A DNA stretch of 64,000 bases, from NCBI RefSeq assembly GCF_030704685.1, contig NZ_JAUZDX010000019.1, positions 1-64,000 on the forward strand, in the 5' to 3' direction. Positions 44,812 through 53,686 of this stretch are shown here, piece by piece (position 1 is the stretch's first letter; the number at the start of each line of letters is the position of its first letter). The DNA is from Acidovorax sp. A1169. Its GTDB lineage: Bacteria > Pseudomonadota > Gammaproteobacteria > Burkholderiales > Burkholderiaceae_C. Position numbers and translations under genes: made by a program. The notes under the pieces are model-generated. The model was not told the DNA's origin. It worked only from the letters and a program-made list of their open reading frames with translations, and ran no database searches.

Positions 44812-47373
44812 ATGGCAAGAGAGAACAACCCCGAAAAGATAGACACCCTGGGCAAGCGCCTGGGGATGCTGCTGTTCAGCGGGCTCTTCGCAGCGGCCTT
44901 TGGCCTGGGCGGCTACTTCGCGGGGCTACAGCCCCTGGCGCAGACGCTCCAGGCGGCGCTGCAGGTGCGCAGCTGGCAGCCGGTGGCGGCCCAGGTGCTG
45001 GGCACCGAGCTCAAGCGCCACACGTCCAGCGACGGCACCACCTACCGGGTGCATGCCCGCTACCGCTACGAATTCGCGGGCCGGCAGTACGAGGGCACCC
45101 GCGTGGGGCTCGACCCCGAGGCCGGTGCCGACAACATCGGCGACTGGCACCAGCACTGGCACGGGCTGCTGCAAAGCGCCCAGTCCCGTGGCCAGCCCAT
45201 CACCATCATGGTCAACCCGCAGGCGCCCGCGCAGGCCCTCATCGACCCTTCCATCCGCTGGGCGCTGCAGATGTTCCGCGTGCCTTTTGCCCTGGTTTTC
45301 ACCGGCGTGGGGTTGGTGGCAGCCTGGTTCTTCGTGCACATCCTGCTGGGCGGGGGCGGCATGAAGGAGGAGGCAGAACTGGGCGCTGCGCCCGAGCCCC
45401 TGAAAAAGGGTGCGGCCAGCAAGTCGGCGGGTGCCACCTGGTTCTTCACCGTCTTCTGGTGCGGCATCGCCTTCCCCATGGCCGCCATGCTGTGGACCAA
45501 CAACGGCGCGCCCTGGTTCGCCAAGGCCTTCATCTCGATCTTCGTCATGGTGGGGGTGGGGCTGATCGGCCTGGCACTGCACCAGACGCGCCAGGCCTGG
45601 CGCTATGCGGGCGCGGCGCTCACGGCGCTGCCGGCCCGGCCGCGCGCCGGCCACCCGGTGGAGCTGACGCTGCTGCTGCCCGAGCGCGCCGCTGCCCACC
45701 AGCAAGAGAGCCGTCCACAACTGCGCCTGGCCCAGTACCGCGTGGACGAGTCAAGCTCGGGCTCGCCCGAGCGCTGCGTGGAGTCATTCACCGAAGCGGC
45801 GCGCATGCAGCGCACGGCCGATGGCGGGCTGCGGCTGGTCGCGCGCTTCGATCTGCCGGCCGACGCGCCACCGCACGGCAGCCAACGCTCCGGCGAGCGC
45901 GTGGACTGGCGGCTGGAGTTGCTGCACGGGCCGGACGGCTCGGTGGAGCTGACTTACGACCTGCCCGTGCAGGCCGCGCCGCGCAGCTTCGGCGGTGGTG
46001 GCGGCGACGAAATGCCCGACCGCTTTGACCGGCGCGTCGCCTGGAAGCAGGTGGTACCCATCGCGCCGCTGAGCGAGGCCGAGGACGCGGATGAAGGCCC
46101 CTCGCCTTTGCCCCCTGCGGTCACGCTGCAGGAAACCCCAGAGGCATGGAACTACGAATTCAGCCAGAGCGGCTGGCGCTGGGCCGCCGCCCTGGTGCTG
46201 GCCGGCCTGGCGCTGGAGGCAGTCATCAACGGCCGCCTGGGCCCGCAGGGGCTGGCGCTGCCCCGCGGATTCTTCCCGGCCGCCGCCTGGATCGGCCTGG
46301 CCGCTTTTGCCCTGCATGCCGCCACCCGCCGCTGGACGCTGACCGTGCAGGACGGGGGCATCACCGCGCGCCGCCACTCCTGGCTCTGGTCGCGCGCCGA
46401 CACCGTGCCCGGCGATTCCAGCCGCAACCTGGCGCACAAGCTGCTCTACACCACGGGCAGCGGTGCCAGCGAACACCGCTACCACGCCGTCTACGCGCGC
46501 GGGGCAGGCGATACGCTGGTGCGGCTGACCCCCGGCCTGGGTGGCGAGGCGGCGGCCACGGCCCTGGGCCATTCGCTGGCGCAAGCCTGGGCGCACCGGC
46601 GCGGCCGCTTTGCCGCCGGCATGCAGCGGCCCGCGCGGGCCCAGCACTCCCGCCCGGCCTGGGGCGCGCTGCTGGTGCTGGCCCTGGTGGTCTGGTGGGT
46701 CGTGGGGCCCAAGGTGGCTGGCACTGCGCGCCGCGCGCCAGCGGCAGAGGCACCAGCGCCCGCCGTGTCGTACTCTGCGGTGGACGGCCGCCTGCTCGAC
46801 GCCCAGAATGCAGGCGATGCCCCAGCCCTGCGCGCCGCGCTGGCCGCCGGCGCCAACCCCAACCTGCTGGCGCCCAATGGTTCCAGCGTGCTCATGTTGG
46901 CCGCGCACCGGGGGCAGATGGAGCACATCGAGGCGCTGCTGGGCGCCGGTGCCAAGCCCGACCTGCGCCAGACGCAAAAGGACAGCGAGCTGGGCGACAC
47001 CGCGCTGCTGCGCGCCTTCTACGGCGGTAACCTGGCGGCGGCCCAGCGCCTGGTGCAGGCCGGGGCCAGCCTGTCAGCGCGCAACCGCTGGGACTGGGGC
47101 CCCGTGCACATGGCCGCGCAAAGCGGCTGCATCGCCTGCCTGCAATGGCTGGCCGCGCAAGGCCAGCCGCTGGATGAACCCGCAATGGCCAGCCGGGGCG
47201 AAACCCCCACCATGCTGGCTGCCGGCCGGGGCCGGGTGGAGGCGCTGCAGTGGTTCGAGGCCCGGGGCATCGACCTGGCGCGCAAGGACCCCCATGGCAA
47301 GACCGCGCTGGACTGGGCGCGCTTCAAGAAACAGGCTGAAGCGGAGCAGTGGCTTTTGGAGCGGGCGCGCTGA
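44812..47373 (+). CDS. DUF3592 membrane protein with C-terminal ankyrin repeats
   Basis: 853 residues. TM1 at about 14-36 is followed by a DUF3592-type extracytoplasmic segment (SWQPVAAQVLGTELK; YRYEFAGRQYEGTRVGL; VNPQAPAQALIDPSIRW). Further hydrophobic segments lie near 157-182, 208-259 and in the middle (AAALVLAGLALEAVI; AAAWIGLAAFALHAA; LLVLALVVWWVVG). The last 210 residues carry about five ankyrin repeats (LLDAQNAGDAPALRAALAAG; VLMLAAHRGQMEHIEALLGA; VHMAAQSGCIACLQWLAAQG; PTMLAAGRGRVEALQWF). The fusion suggests a membrane scaffold. GGAGG lies 8 bases before the ATG. A candidate Pho box precedes it. Function unknown. Confidence 0.8.
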   Translation: MARENNPEKIDTLGKRLGMLLFSGLFAAAFGLGGYFAGLQPLAQTLQAALQVRSWQPVAAQVLGTELKRHTSSDGTTYRVHARYRYEFAGRQYEGTRVGLDPEAGADNIGDWHQHWHGLLQSAQSRGQPITIMVNPQAPAQALIDPSIRWALQMFRVPFALVFTGVGLVAAWFFVHILLGGGGMKEEAELGAAPEPLKKGAASKSAGATWFFTVFWCGIAFPMAAMLWTNNGAPWFAKAFISIFVMVGVGLIGLALHQTRQAWRYAGAALTALPARPRAGHPVELTLLLPERAAAHQQESRPQLRLAQYRVDESSSGSPERCVESFTEAARMQRTADGGLRLVARFDLPADAPPHGSQRSGERVDWRLELLHGPDGSVELTYDLPVQAAPRSFGGGGGDEMPDRFDRRVAWKQVVPIAPLSEAEDADEGPSPLPPAVTLQETPEAWNYEFSQSGWRWAAALVLAGLALEAVINGRLGPQGLALPRGFFPAAAWIGLAAFALHAATRRWTLTVQDGGITARRHSWLWSRADTVPGDSSRNLAHKLLYTTGSGASEHRYHAVYARGAGDTLVRLTPGLGGEAAATALGHSLAQAWAHRRGRFAAGMQRPARAQHSRPAWGALLVLALVVWWVVGPKVAGTARRAPAAEAPAPAVSYSAVDGRLLDAQNAGDAPALRAALAAGANPNLLAPNGSSVLMLAAHRGQMEHIEALLGAGAKPDLRQTQKDSELGDTALLRAFYGGNLAAAQRLVQAGASLSARNRWDWGPVHMAAQSGCIACLQWLAAQGQPLDEPAMASRGETPTMLAAGRGRVEALQWFEARGIDLARKDPHGKTALDWARFKKQAEAEQWLLERAR

Positions 47374-47383
47374 GCGTGGCAGC

Positions 47384-48571
47384 CTATGCTTTTCGCTTCA
47401 CCTGCGCACGCAGGTAGGCCACCAGCCGGTCCACCCGCTGCACCATTTCCTTCTTCATGGCGGAAGGCGCCGTGCGCTGTTCATGCGCGCGTTTTTGCTG
47501 CGCCATCTCCTGGAACTGCTCGCCGCCATACAGCCAGGCACTGACCAGCGCGGCGTAGCCGAAATTCTTCTGCGCGTGTTCTGCCAGCGTCTTGTGGCCT
47601 TGGGGGTTGCCCGCCAGCGGGAACACGGTGGTGCCTGACATGATGGCGTGCATGCCCAGCGGCGTGCGGGTCATCTCCAGAATGGGGCCCACCGGGTCTT
47701 GCACCTCCTTCACCATGCGCTGCAGGTCTGCCGAACCCTTGATGGGGAAATAGGCATAGGTGTCCTGAAAAATCCCGACATAAAAATTCAGCTGGCGCCG
47801 GAAATACATCTCGTCATGCTCGGGAAAGACGGCCCTCAGGATGTTGGCGATTTCTTCGCTGAACACGTTCACGTCGATGGTCAGGCACGGCAGGTGGTTG
47901 GTGTTCGAAGTCAGCAGCGTCACGCCCTGCCCACCCGCCGGAGTGGGCCGAAAATACGTCGCCTCCGCCTGGGCGTGGTAGTACGGCACCTCGATCGCCT
48001 GCCGGGGTGATATGAAACCGTGCTGTGGCAGCATCGACGAGAGCACCGAGCGCATCTCGTCGCGCGCCGACGCAAGCGCCATGGACAGGGGCGCACGCGC
48101 GGGCGCTGCGGCGGGCGTGGGTGCCGGTGCCGCTGTGGGTGCGGGTGTGGCCGAGTCCAGGGGCGCTTCTTCCAGCACCTGCATCGCCTGTTTCCAGAAG
48201 TCGGTGCGCTCCGGCGGCAGCACGCGGTGGGGCGCCACCAGCGCCAGGCCCACCTGGTCGTCCAATACCGTCAGGCCCAGCGCATTGGCGCGCTTGACCA
48301 CGGCGCCCAGCAGCTTCATGCGGTTCTCGGCGGGCAGTGAAAACGTCCACACGGCCTTGCGGCAGTTTTTCGCATCTATGACCGGATCGCCGTCCCAGGG
48401 CGCCTCGCCGCAGTCCTTGTAGGCCACCATCTGCGCAGCCAAGGCCGCGAACTTGGGGTTGGGCCCGGGCTCCAGAAGCTCCAGCTCGAACCAGTTGCGA
48501 AGGGCTTCCTCGAACGACGTCGGAATGGCCTGGCCGGCCGGGGGTTCCCAAACACGAAGGTCGTAGCTCAT
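47384..48571 (-). CDS. Hypothetical two-part protein
   Basis: 395 residues that I do not recognise. Residues 1-135 (MSYDLRVWEPPAGQAIPTSF to the ERTDFWKQAMQVLEEAP helix) form one unit, with a conserved-looking DKNCRKAVWTF-like stretch. A Pro/Ala/Thr linker follows (about 138-160). Residues 175-395 form a second, soluble unit (RQAIEVPYYHAQAEATYFRP; HLPCLTIDVNVFSEEIANIL; QLNFYVGIFQDTYAYFPI) with a basic C-terminus. There is no signal peptide or membrane segment. The N-terminal style recalls small immunity-like proteins, but that is only an impression. It ends 10 bases from the convergent DUF3592/ankyrin gene. Confidence 0.6.
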   Translation of the reverse strand: MSYDLRVWEPPAGQAIPTSFEEALRNWFELELLEPGPNPKFAALAAQMVAYKDCGEAPWDGDPVIDAKNCRKAVWTFSLPAENRMKLLGAVVKRANALGLTVLDDQVGLALVAPHRVLPPERTDFWKQAMQVLEEAPLDSATPAPTAAPAPTPAAAPARAPLSMALASARDEMRSVLSSMLPQHGFISPRQAIEVPYYHAQAEATYFRPTPAGGQGVTLLTSNTNHLPCLTIDVNVFSEEIANILRAVFPEHDEMYFRRQLNFYVGIFQDTYAYFPIKGSADLQRMVKEVQDPVGPILEMTRTPLGMHAIMSGTTVFPLAGNPQGHKTLAEHAQKNFGYAALVSAWLYGGEQFQEMAQQKRAHEQRTAPSAMKKEMVQRVDRLVAYLRAQVKRKA

Positions 48572-48640
48572 GGTGCGGGTGTGAAATAGGGTGGGGCGGT
48601 CTCAAGACGGAGGCTTTGCAGCAGCATGGCATCCATCTTC

Positions 48641-49534
48641 TCAGAGTTGGGCAAGGAGCAGCAAATGCTGCACCAACTGCTGCGCATGCTGTGGCAAATC
48701 TTCCAGCCTGCGCAGGCACAGCACCAGTTGCCGATCGGCCCAGGCATCGGTCAGTCGCACGGCCTTCACGCGCTGCGCGCGGGCGTGGCGCATGGCCGCC
48801 GCGCGCGGCAGTATGCCCACGCCCACCCCCAGGCCCACCAGCTGGCACACGGCCTCGAACTGGCGCAGCCGCACCCGGTAGCGCAGCCGCTGGCCCTGGC
48901 GCTGGGCGTGGCGCACCACCAGGGCCTGCAGCGCGCTGCCTTCGGCCAGGCCGATGAAGTCCAGGTGTGCCACCTCGGCCAGCGCTACGCTGCGGCGCGC
49001 GGCCAGTTCATGCCCCTGCGGCACCACCAGCACCAGCGGGTCAGGGCGCAGCACCTGTGTGGCCAGGCCTTCCAGGTCCACGGCGTCGGATACCAGGCCC
49101 ATGTCGCACAGGCCGGCGCGCACCGCGTCGGCCACCTCCTGGCTGGGGCGCTCGTCCACATCCACCGAGATGCGCGGGTGCTGCGCCAGAAAACCCGCAA
49201 TCGCCTGCGGCAGGTACTCGCTCAGCGCCGAGCTGTTGCACAGCACGCGCACATGGCCCGCCAGGCCCGCGCCGTACTCGCCCAGGTCGCCGCGCAGTTG
49301 CTCCATCTGCTGCAGCACCAGCCGCGCGTGGTGCAGCAGAGTGTGGCCGGCCGGCGTAGGCTGCACGCCGCGCTGCGCGCGCAGCAGCAGGGGCACGCCC
49401 AGCGCATCCTCCATGCCGCGGATGCGCTCGCTGGCCGATGCCAGCGCCATGTGGCTGCGCTCGGCACCGCCGGTGATGGTGCCGGCCTCGTGTACGTTCA
49501 AAAACAGCCGCAGGTCGGTCAGGTCAAAGCGCAT
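48641..49534 (-). CDS. LysR-family regulator
   Basis: 297 residues. The HTH is DLTDLRLFLNVHEAGTITGG with MALASASERIRGMEDALG. The effector-binding domain includes GHVRVLCNSSALSEYLPQAI and ISVDVDERPSQEVADAVRAG, typical of the CbbR/LysR subgroup that regulates adjacent transporters. It is divergent from the TSUP transporter gene 202 bases away, its likely target. A perfect palindrome lies in front of that gene. Confidence 0.9.
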   Translation of the reverse strand: MRFDLTDLRLFLNVHEAGTITGGAERSHMALASASERIRGMEDALGVPLLLRAQRGVQPTPAGHTLLHHARLVLQQMEQLRGDLGEYGAGLAGHVRVLCNSSALSEYLPQAIAGFLAQHPRISVDVDERPSQEVADAVRAGLCDMGLVSDAVDLEGLATQVLRPDPLVLVVPQGHELAARRSVALAEVAHLDFIGLAEGSALQALVVRHAQRQGQRLRYRVRLRQFEAVCQLVGLGVGVGILPRAAAMRHARAQRVKAVRLTDAWADRQLVLCLRRLEDLPQHAQQLVQHLLLLAQL

Positions 49535-49685
49535 GGGTCACAACCTACCACAAGCGCCTTCGGCCCAGCCTGAGGCTGGGTGCGCCGCATTCCGCATTTT
49601 CAGCAGCGCCCGCCTTGCCAAGAATGGCGGCCATGGCCTGCTGCACCGTGCGGGCCACCGAGGGAATGTCTGCGATGAATTCAGC

Positions 49686-49701
49686 ACAATTTCAAAATTG
49701 T
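49686..49701. promoter_or_regulatory. Perfect 16-bp palindrome before the TSUP gene
   Basis: ACAATTTCAAAATTGT consists of 7-bp arms with a 2-base centre, 35 bases before the transporter start. It is AT-rich in GC-rich surroundings and has LysR-like T-N11-A spacing. The hairpin CCCAGCC-TGA-GGCTGGG (49564-49580) lies nearer the LysR gene and has no T-run. Confidence 0.5.
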
Positions 49702-49736
49702 CCTACATGCCAGGCCCGAATGCTGGAGCAGCAGCC

Positions 49737-50570
49737 ATGATGGCCGGCCTGTTCGGCGTGAGCTCCTGGGCCTGGCTGTTGGGTGCCGTCACCGTCTTTC
49801 TGGTGGCCGGCGGCGTCAAGGGCATCGTCGGCCTGGGGCTGCCCACCGTGTCGATGGCCCTGCTGGCGATGCTGATGGCACCGGCCGAGGCAGCGGCCCT
49901 GCTGGTCATGCCCTCGCTCATCACCAACCTGTGGCAACTGCGCCCCTGGGCCACGCTGGGGCCGCTGCTGCGGCGCCTGGGCGGCATGCAGGTGGGCATC
50001 TGCGCGGGCACCTGGCTCGGGGCCTGGGTGCTGGGGGCGCCGGCAGGTGCGTGGTCGCGTGCATTGCTGGGCGTGGCGCTCATCGCCTATGGCTGCTGGG
50101 GCCTGGTGGGCGCGCGCCTGGCGGTGCCGCCCCGGGCCGAGCGCTGGCTGTCGCCCCTGGTGGGCTTTGCCACCGGCTGGGTCACTGCCGCCACCGGGGT
50201 CTTCGTGGTGCCGGCCGTGCCTTACCTCCAGGCGCTCGGCCTTCAAAGGGACGCGCTGGTGCAGGCCATGGGCATCTGCTTCACCGTCTCCACCATCGCG
50301 CTGGCGGGCGGCCTGGCGCTCAACGCCAGCTACACCGCGTCCGCCCTCGTGCTCTCGGCCTGGATGCTGCTGCCCGCGCTGCTGGGCATGGCCCTGGGCA
50401 CGCGCATCCGCCAGCGCCTGTCGGCCGTGTGGTTTAGGCGCTGCCTGATGGTGGGGCTGCTGGCGCTTGGCACTTACATGGTGGTGGATGCGCTGGCATG
50501 GCACGGCTTCTCGTCGCACGGCGGCGAGAGCGAAGGGGCGATGCGCACGGCGCGTGAGGGTTCTGGTTAA
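49737..50570 (+). CDS. TauE/SafE-type sulfite exporter family (TSUP) permease
   Basis: 277 residues with about eight transmembrane helices. The duplicated TSUP pattern is seen in the first half (LLGAVTVFLVAGGVKGIVGL with the GLGLPTVSMALL loop) and again in the second (LVGFATGWVTAATGVFVVPA). Members export sulfite, sulfoacetate or other organosulfur or organic anions; the substrate is unknown. The ATGs at 49737/49740 have GGAG 8 bases upstream; 49707 is an alternative. The LysR gene upstream probably regulates it. The last four bases overlap the convergent helicase gene through a shared TTAA. Confidence 0.88.
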   Translation: MMAGLFGVSSWAWLLGAVTVFLVAGGVKGIVGLGLPTVSMALLAMLMAPAEAAALLVMPSLITNLWQLRPWATLGPLLRRLGGMQVGICAGTWLGAWVLGAPAGAWSRALLGVALIAYGCWGLVGARLAVPPRAERWLSPLVGFATGWVTAATGVFVVPAVPYLQALGLQRDALVQAMGICFTVSTIALAGGLALNASYTASALVLSAWMLLPALLGMALGTRIRQRLSAVWFRRCLMVGLLALGTYMVVDALAWHGFSSHGGESEGAMRTAREGSG

Positions 50571-52666
50571 ACCGGCCCTGGCAAGACTGGCTTGGCCGCA
50601 CTCTCCAGCACCCACAGCGCCGCCCGCGCGCGCGTGGTGGCCACATAGAGCATGTTGCGCTCGCGGTAAGCCTCCTGGTGCGATGCGGGGCCGGGAAAGC
50701 GCCCGCGCTCCACGAAGGGAACGGCCACAAAGGTGAACTCGCGGCCCTTGCAGGCGTCCACGCTCAAGAGGCGCAGGCTGATGGGCTCCTGGCTTTGGTG
50801 CATGCCGATGCTCGTCGTCACCAGCAGCGTGAGCCGGCCCAGCAGCTCTGCCACGGGCAGGCCGTGCGCCAGGCGGGCCAGGCTTTGCAGGCTGGCCAGG
50901 CAGGCGCTGCGCTCCGTGCCGTTGATGGGGGCGTCGGCAAAGATGCGCCGCACTAGCGGGTGCTGGCAGAACGCACCGGCATCGGCCAGCACGGCGGCCC
51001 GCGCCGCAGCGGGCAGGGCCATGATCTCGGCGCAGGCATCCTTGAGCTCGGGCGCATTCGGGTTCAGCGTGCCGTGCGCGATGTAGCGGCGCATGCGCGC
51101 GGCGCCGCTGTGCAGCGTGGCGGCGAGCTTGCTGCCCTCGTCGGCGCCGGGCAGGTCGGTCCAGCCCGCGTTGTCGAACTGGCCCTGGGCCAGCAGGTCC
51201 ACGTCCGCCGCGCCGCTGCGCGCCGTGCGCCGGCCATAGTGCAGCAGGCCCTCCACGGCGGCGCCCACGATGCCCGGGGTCAGGTAGCGCTCGTGGCCGT
51301 CATCGCCCTGCAGCGCCCACATCAGCGCCAGCGCCAGCGCCACCTCGCGGCGCAGGTAGAAGGGGCTCATGCCCTGGCAGCCATAGTGCACGCCCTCGTG
51401 GCCAAACACCCATTCGAGCAGGATGCTGTCCTGCGGGTTGCGCAGCACCACGTTCAGCGAACTGTTGTGCTGTGCGCCCTTGTCGCCCTTGCTCTCCTGC
51501 AGCGCGCCCCAGCCGTTCACGATCTGCCCATGCAGCTCCACCAGTTGCGCGGCGCAGTGCGCATCGCTGTCGTAGGTCTGGTGCGCAAACGCATCCGAGC
51601 TGCCCGCCACCGGCGCAAACTCCACGCCGAACAGCGGGTTCAGCGCTGCGCAGATATCGGCGCCAAAGCGGCGCGTGGTGTTGATGGTGAGCACCTGCGT
51701 GTCGGCCGGCAGGCATTCGCGCACGCGCTCCATGCCGCCGCCGAACACCGAGAACGAGCCCTCGTGGATGTGCTGGTTGAAATCCCCCGCGCCCACGAAC
51801 AAGCCATTGCCGCCCTGCACCAGCTTGCGCAGCACCATCAGCGCGCCCTCGTCCAGGTCGTGCAGCTCGTCGAACAGCACGGCGCTGTAGCGCTCTTGCA
51901 GCCATTCAAACGGCTGGTCCCAGTCCAGCGCGCCCAGCTGGCGGCACAGCTCGAAGGTGCAATCGCCCTCGGCATAAAAGCGCGGCTCGTGGTTCATGCC
52001 CACGCGCATGCGCTCGTACTGCCCGTACAGGCGGCACAGGCCATAGTCCAGGTCGCGGTCTTCGCAAAAAGAGCGCAGGTCCAGGCCAGAGTCTTCTACC
52101 TCGCGCTCCAGCAGCCGCTTCTTGGCCAGCGCCTCGAAGGCCAGAAAGGCGTCGATGTCCACGTTCTGGCCCAGCAGGGCATCGTCGATGCCATCGCTGC
52201 CGCCACCACTGTCACTGTTGCGCTCCAGCTCCAGCCGCAGGGCCTGCTGCGCCTGCAGGATCAGGAAGCGCCTGCGCACCGCGTCGTCGAGCCGCTCCAC
52301 CGGGTCGCCCTGTTCCTTGAGCACCTGCTCGCACAGCTGCTCCATGGTCAGCACTTCCATGCTGCGCGGCACCGCGCCGTGCAGCTGCAGCATGCGGTCG
52401 CGTATCGCCGTGACCCCGGCGCGCGAATACGCCAGCACCAAAATGCGTGGCGGCGCCGCCTCGCGCTGGCCCTGCAGGCTGGCCAGCAGGTTGCAGGCCT
52501 TCATGCACAGCGTGGTCGTCTTGCCCGTGCCCGCCAACGCGCTGATGATGATGGCCGACGCCGTAGAGTCCAGCACGCGCCGCTGCTCGGCAGTGGCCGT
52601 GATGCGGGCGTGGGCCCAGCTGCGCGCAGGCGGCTTTGGCGGGGTGGGCGAATTGTGCACAGGCAT
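50567..52666 (-). CDS. UvrD/Rep-like superfamily 1 DNA helicase
   Basis: 699 residues. Motif I is ISALAGTGKTTTLCM, motif Ia-like ILVLAYSRAGVTAIRDRM, motif II AVLFDELHDLDEGAL, motif III-like GLFVGAGDFNQHIH, motif IV LTINTTRRFG, motif V-like SVDACKGREFTFVAVPFVE and motif VI MLYVATTRARAALWVLE. The motif-II DELHD in place of the usual DExQD and the DFNQ motif set it apart from UvrD proper. It probably belongs to a stand-alone group of ATP-dependent DNA helicases. The start at 52666 (MPVHNSPTPPKPP) is preferred to 52813, which would extend through a hairpin. There is no partner nuclease gene nearby. Confidence 0.85.
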   Translation of the reverse strand: MPVHNSPTPPKPPARSWAHARITATAEQRRVLDSTASAIIISALAGTGKTTTLCMKACNLLASLQGQREAAPPRILVLAYSRAGVTAIRDRMLQLHGAVPRSMEVLTMEQLCEQVLKEQGDPVERLDDAVRRRFLILQAQQALRLELERNSDSGGGSDGIDDALLGQNVDIDAFLAFEALAKKRLLEREVEDSGLDLRSFCEDRDLDYGLCRLYGQYERMRVGMNHEPRFYAEGDCTFELCRQLGALDWDQPFEWLQERYSAVLFDELHDLDEGALMVLRKLVQGGNGLFVGAGDFNQHIHEGSFSVFGGGMERVRECLPADTQVLTINTTRRFGADICAALNPLFGVEFAPVAGSSDAFAHQTYDSDAHCAAQLVELHGQIVNGWGALQESKGDKGAQHNSSLNVVLRNPQDSILLEWVFGHEGVHYGCQGMSPFYLRREVALALALMWALQGDDGHERYLTPGIVGAAVEGLLHYGRRTARSGAADVDLLAQGQFDNAGWTDLPGADEGSKLAATLHSGAARMRRYIAHGTLNPNAPELKDACAEIMALPAAARAAVLADAGAFCQHPLVRRIFADAPINGTERSACLASLQSLARLAHGLPVAELLGRLTLLVTTSIGMHQSQEPISLRLLSVDACKGREFTFVAVPFVERGRFPGPASHQEAYRERNMLYVATTRARAALWVLESAAKPVLPGPV

Positions 52667-52692
52667 GTCCGGGAGAAAGGGGTGCCATTGTC

Positions 52693-52718
52693 CTTGAGAA
52701 CGTGAAGACGTTCTCAAG
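52693..52718. promoter_or_regulatory. Perfect 26-base inverted repeat between helicase and mipA
   Basis: The arms are CTTGAGAACGT and ACGTTCTCAAG with the loop GAAG. It sits 26 bases from the helicase start codon and about 100 from the mipA-like start, in a divergent intergenic region. No T-run follows on either side, so an operator is likelier than a terminator. Confidence 0.55.
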
Positions 52719-52818
52719 CGCTGGTGCACGGGATATTCACCATGCCATTGCTGGTAAGTCTCCAGTAAGACGATTGGTTGGAACATCCGCCTGTCTTCAA
52801 CCCCAATTCCCAAGCCTT

Positions 52819-53682
52819 ATGGTCCAACTCCCAAAGTCCCCCGTATGCCTGTGCTCCCCGGCCTTGCGCACCGCAGCCCTGCTGGTCGCTACCACCGCAT
52901 GCCTTCACGCCACTGCCCAGACCGTGTCGGGCCCGGGCAATGCGCAAGCCGCCGGTGCCGCAGCGGCCACGTCGTCCTCCCCATCTTCCTCATCTTCTTC
53001 CCAATGGGGGCTTGGCATTGGCGCGGGAATGTCGCAGTTGCCTTATGCGGGTGCGGACAACAAGAACAGCGCCCTGCCTTTGCTGTACTACGAGAACGCC
53101 TGGGTGCGGGTGCTCGGCGGCACGGCGGACTTCAAGGTGGGCAACTGGCCTCTGGGCGCGGCAAGCTCCGTGGCGCTCGATGCCCGCCTGAAGTACGACG
53201 ACGCGGGCTACAAGCCCGATGACTCGCCCGCCCTGACCGGCATGGACGAGCGCAAGGGCGGCCTCTGGGGCGGTGGCGCGCTCACCTGGAACAACCCCGC
53301 GGTGCGTGCTTCTGCCGCGTGGACGGCCGACCTCTCGGGCAACAGCAAGGGCCAGAAGCTCGACCTGCAGCTGGACCGGCGCTTCGGCTTCGGCAACTTT
53401 GCGCTGACGCCGCGCGTGCAGGCGCAGTGGTCCGACAAGAAGTACGTTGACTATTACTTCGGTGTGCAGGCCCATGAAGCGCTGCCCCAGCGTGCGCAGT
53501 ACACCGGCAAGGCCGCGACCACGCTGGAGGTGGGCGTACGGCTGGACTACCTGATCCAGCCTAAACAGACCGTCTTTCTGGACATGAGCGCCAGGAGCCT
53601 GCCCGACGAGATCAAGCGCAGCCCCATCGTCGGCCGCTCCAGCGCGTCGCGCGTGGCCGTCGGCTACCTCTACCGGTTCTGA
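52819..53682 (+). CDS. MipA/OmpV family outer-membrane protein
   Basis: 287 residues. The N-terminal signal peptide region ALRTAALLVATTACLHATAQ is followed by a Ser/Ala-rich spacer. The beta-barrel pattern of the MipA family then follows (GLGIGAGMSQLPYAGADN; LPLLYYENAWVRVLGGTADF; GRSSASRVAVGYLYRF ending in Phe, as outer-membrane barrels do). MipA in E. coli scaffolds murein synthesis. Many relatives are regulated by a linked two-component system, as found just downstream. The ATG at 52819 lacks a good Shine-Dalgarno. The next gene begins 4 bases after the stop. Confidence 0.85.
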   Translation: MVQLPKSPVCLCSPALRTAALLVATTACLHATAQTVSGPGNAQAAGAAAATSSSPSSSSSSQWGLGIGAGMSQLPYAGADNKNSALPLLYYENAWVRVLGGTADFKVGNWPLGAASSVALDARLKYDDAGYKPDDSPALTGMDERKGGLWGGGALTWNNPAVRASAAWTADLSGNSKGQKLDLQLDRRFGFGNFALTPRVQAQWSDKKYVDYYFGVQAHEALPQRAQYTGKAATTLEVGVRLDYLIQPKQTVFLDMSARSLPDEIKRSPIVGRSSASRVAVGYLYRF

Positions 53683-53686
53683 GCCC

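Noticed and set aside
49564-49580. CCCAGCC-TGA-GGCTGGG hairpin as a terminator
   Set aside because: It lies between two divergent genes, where no transcript should end, and lacks a T-run.
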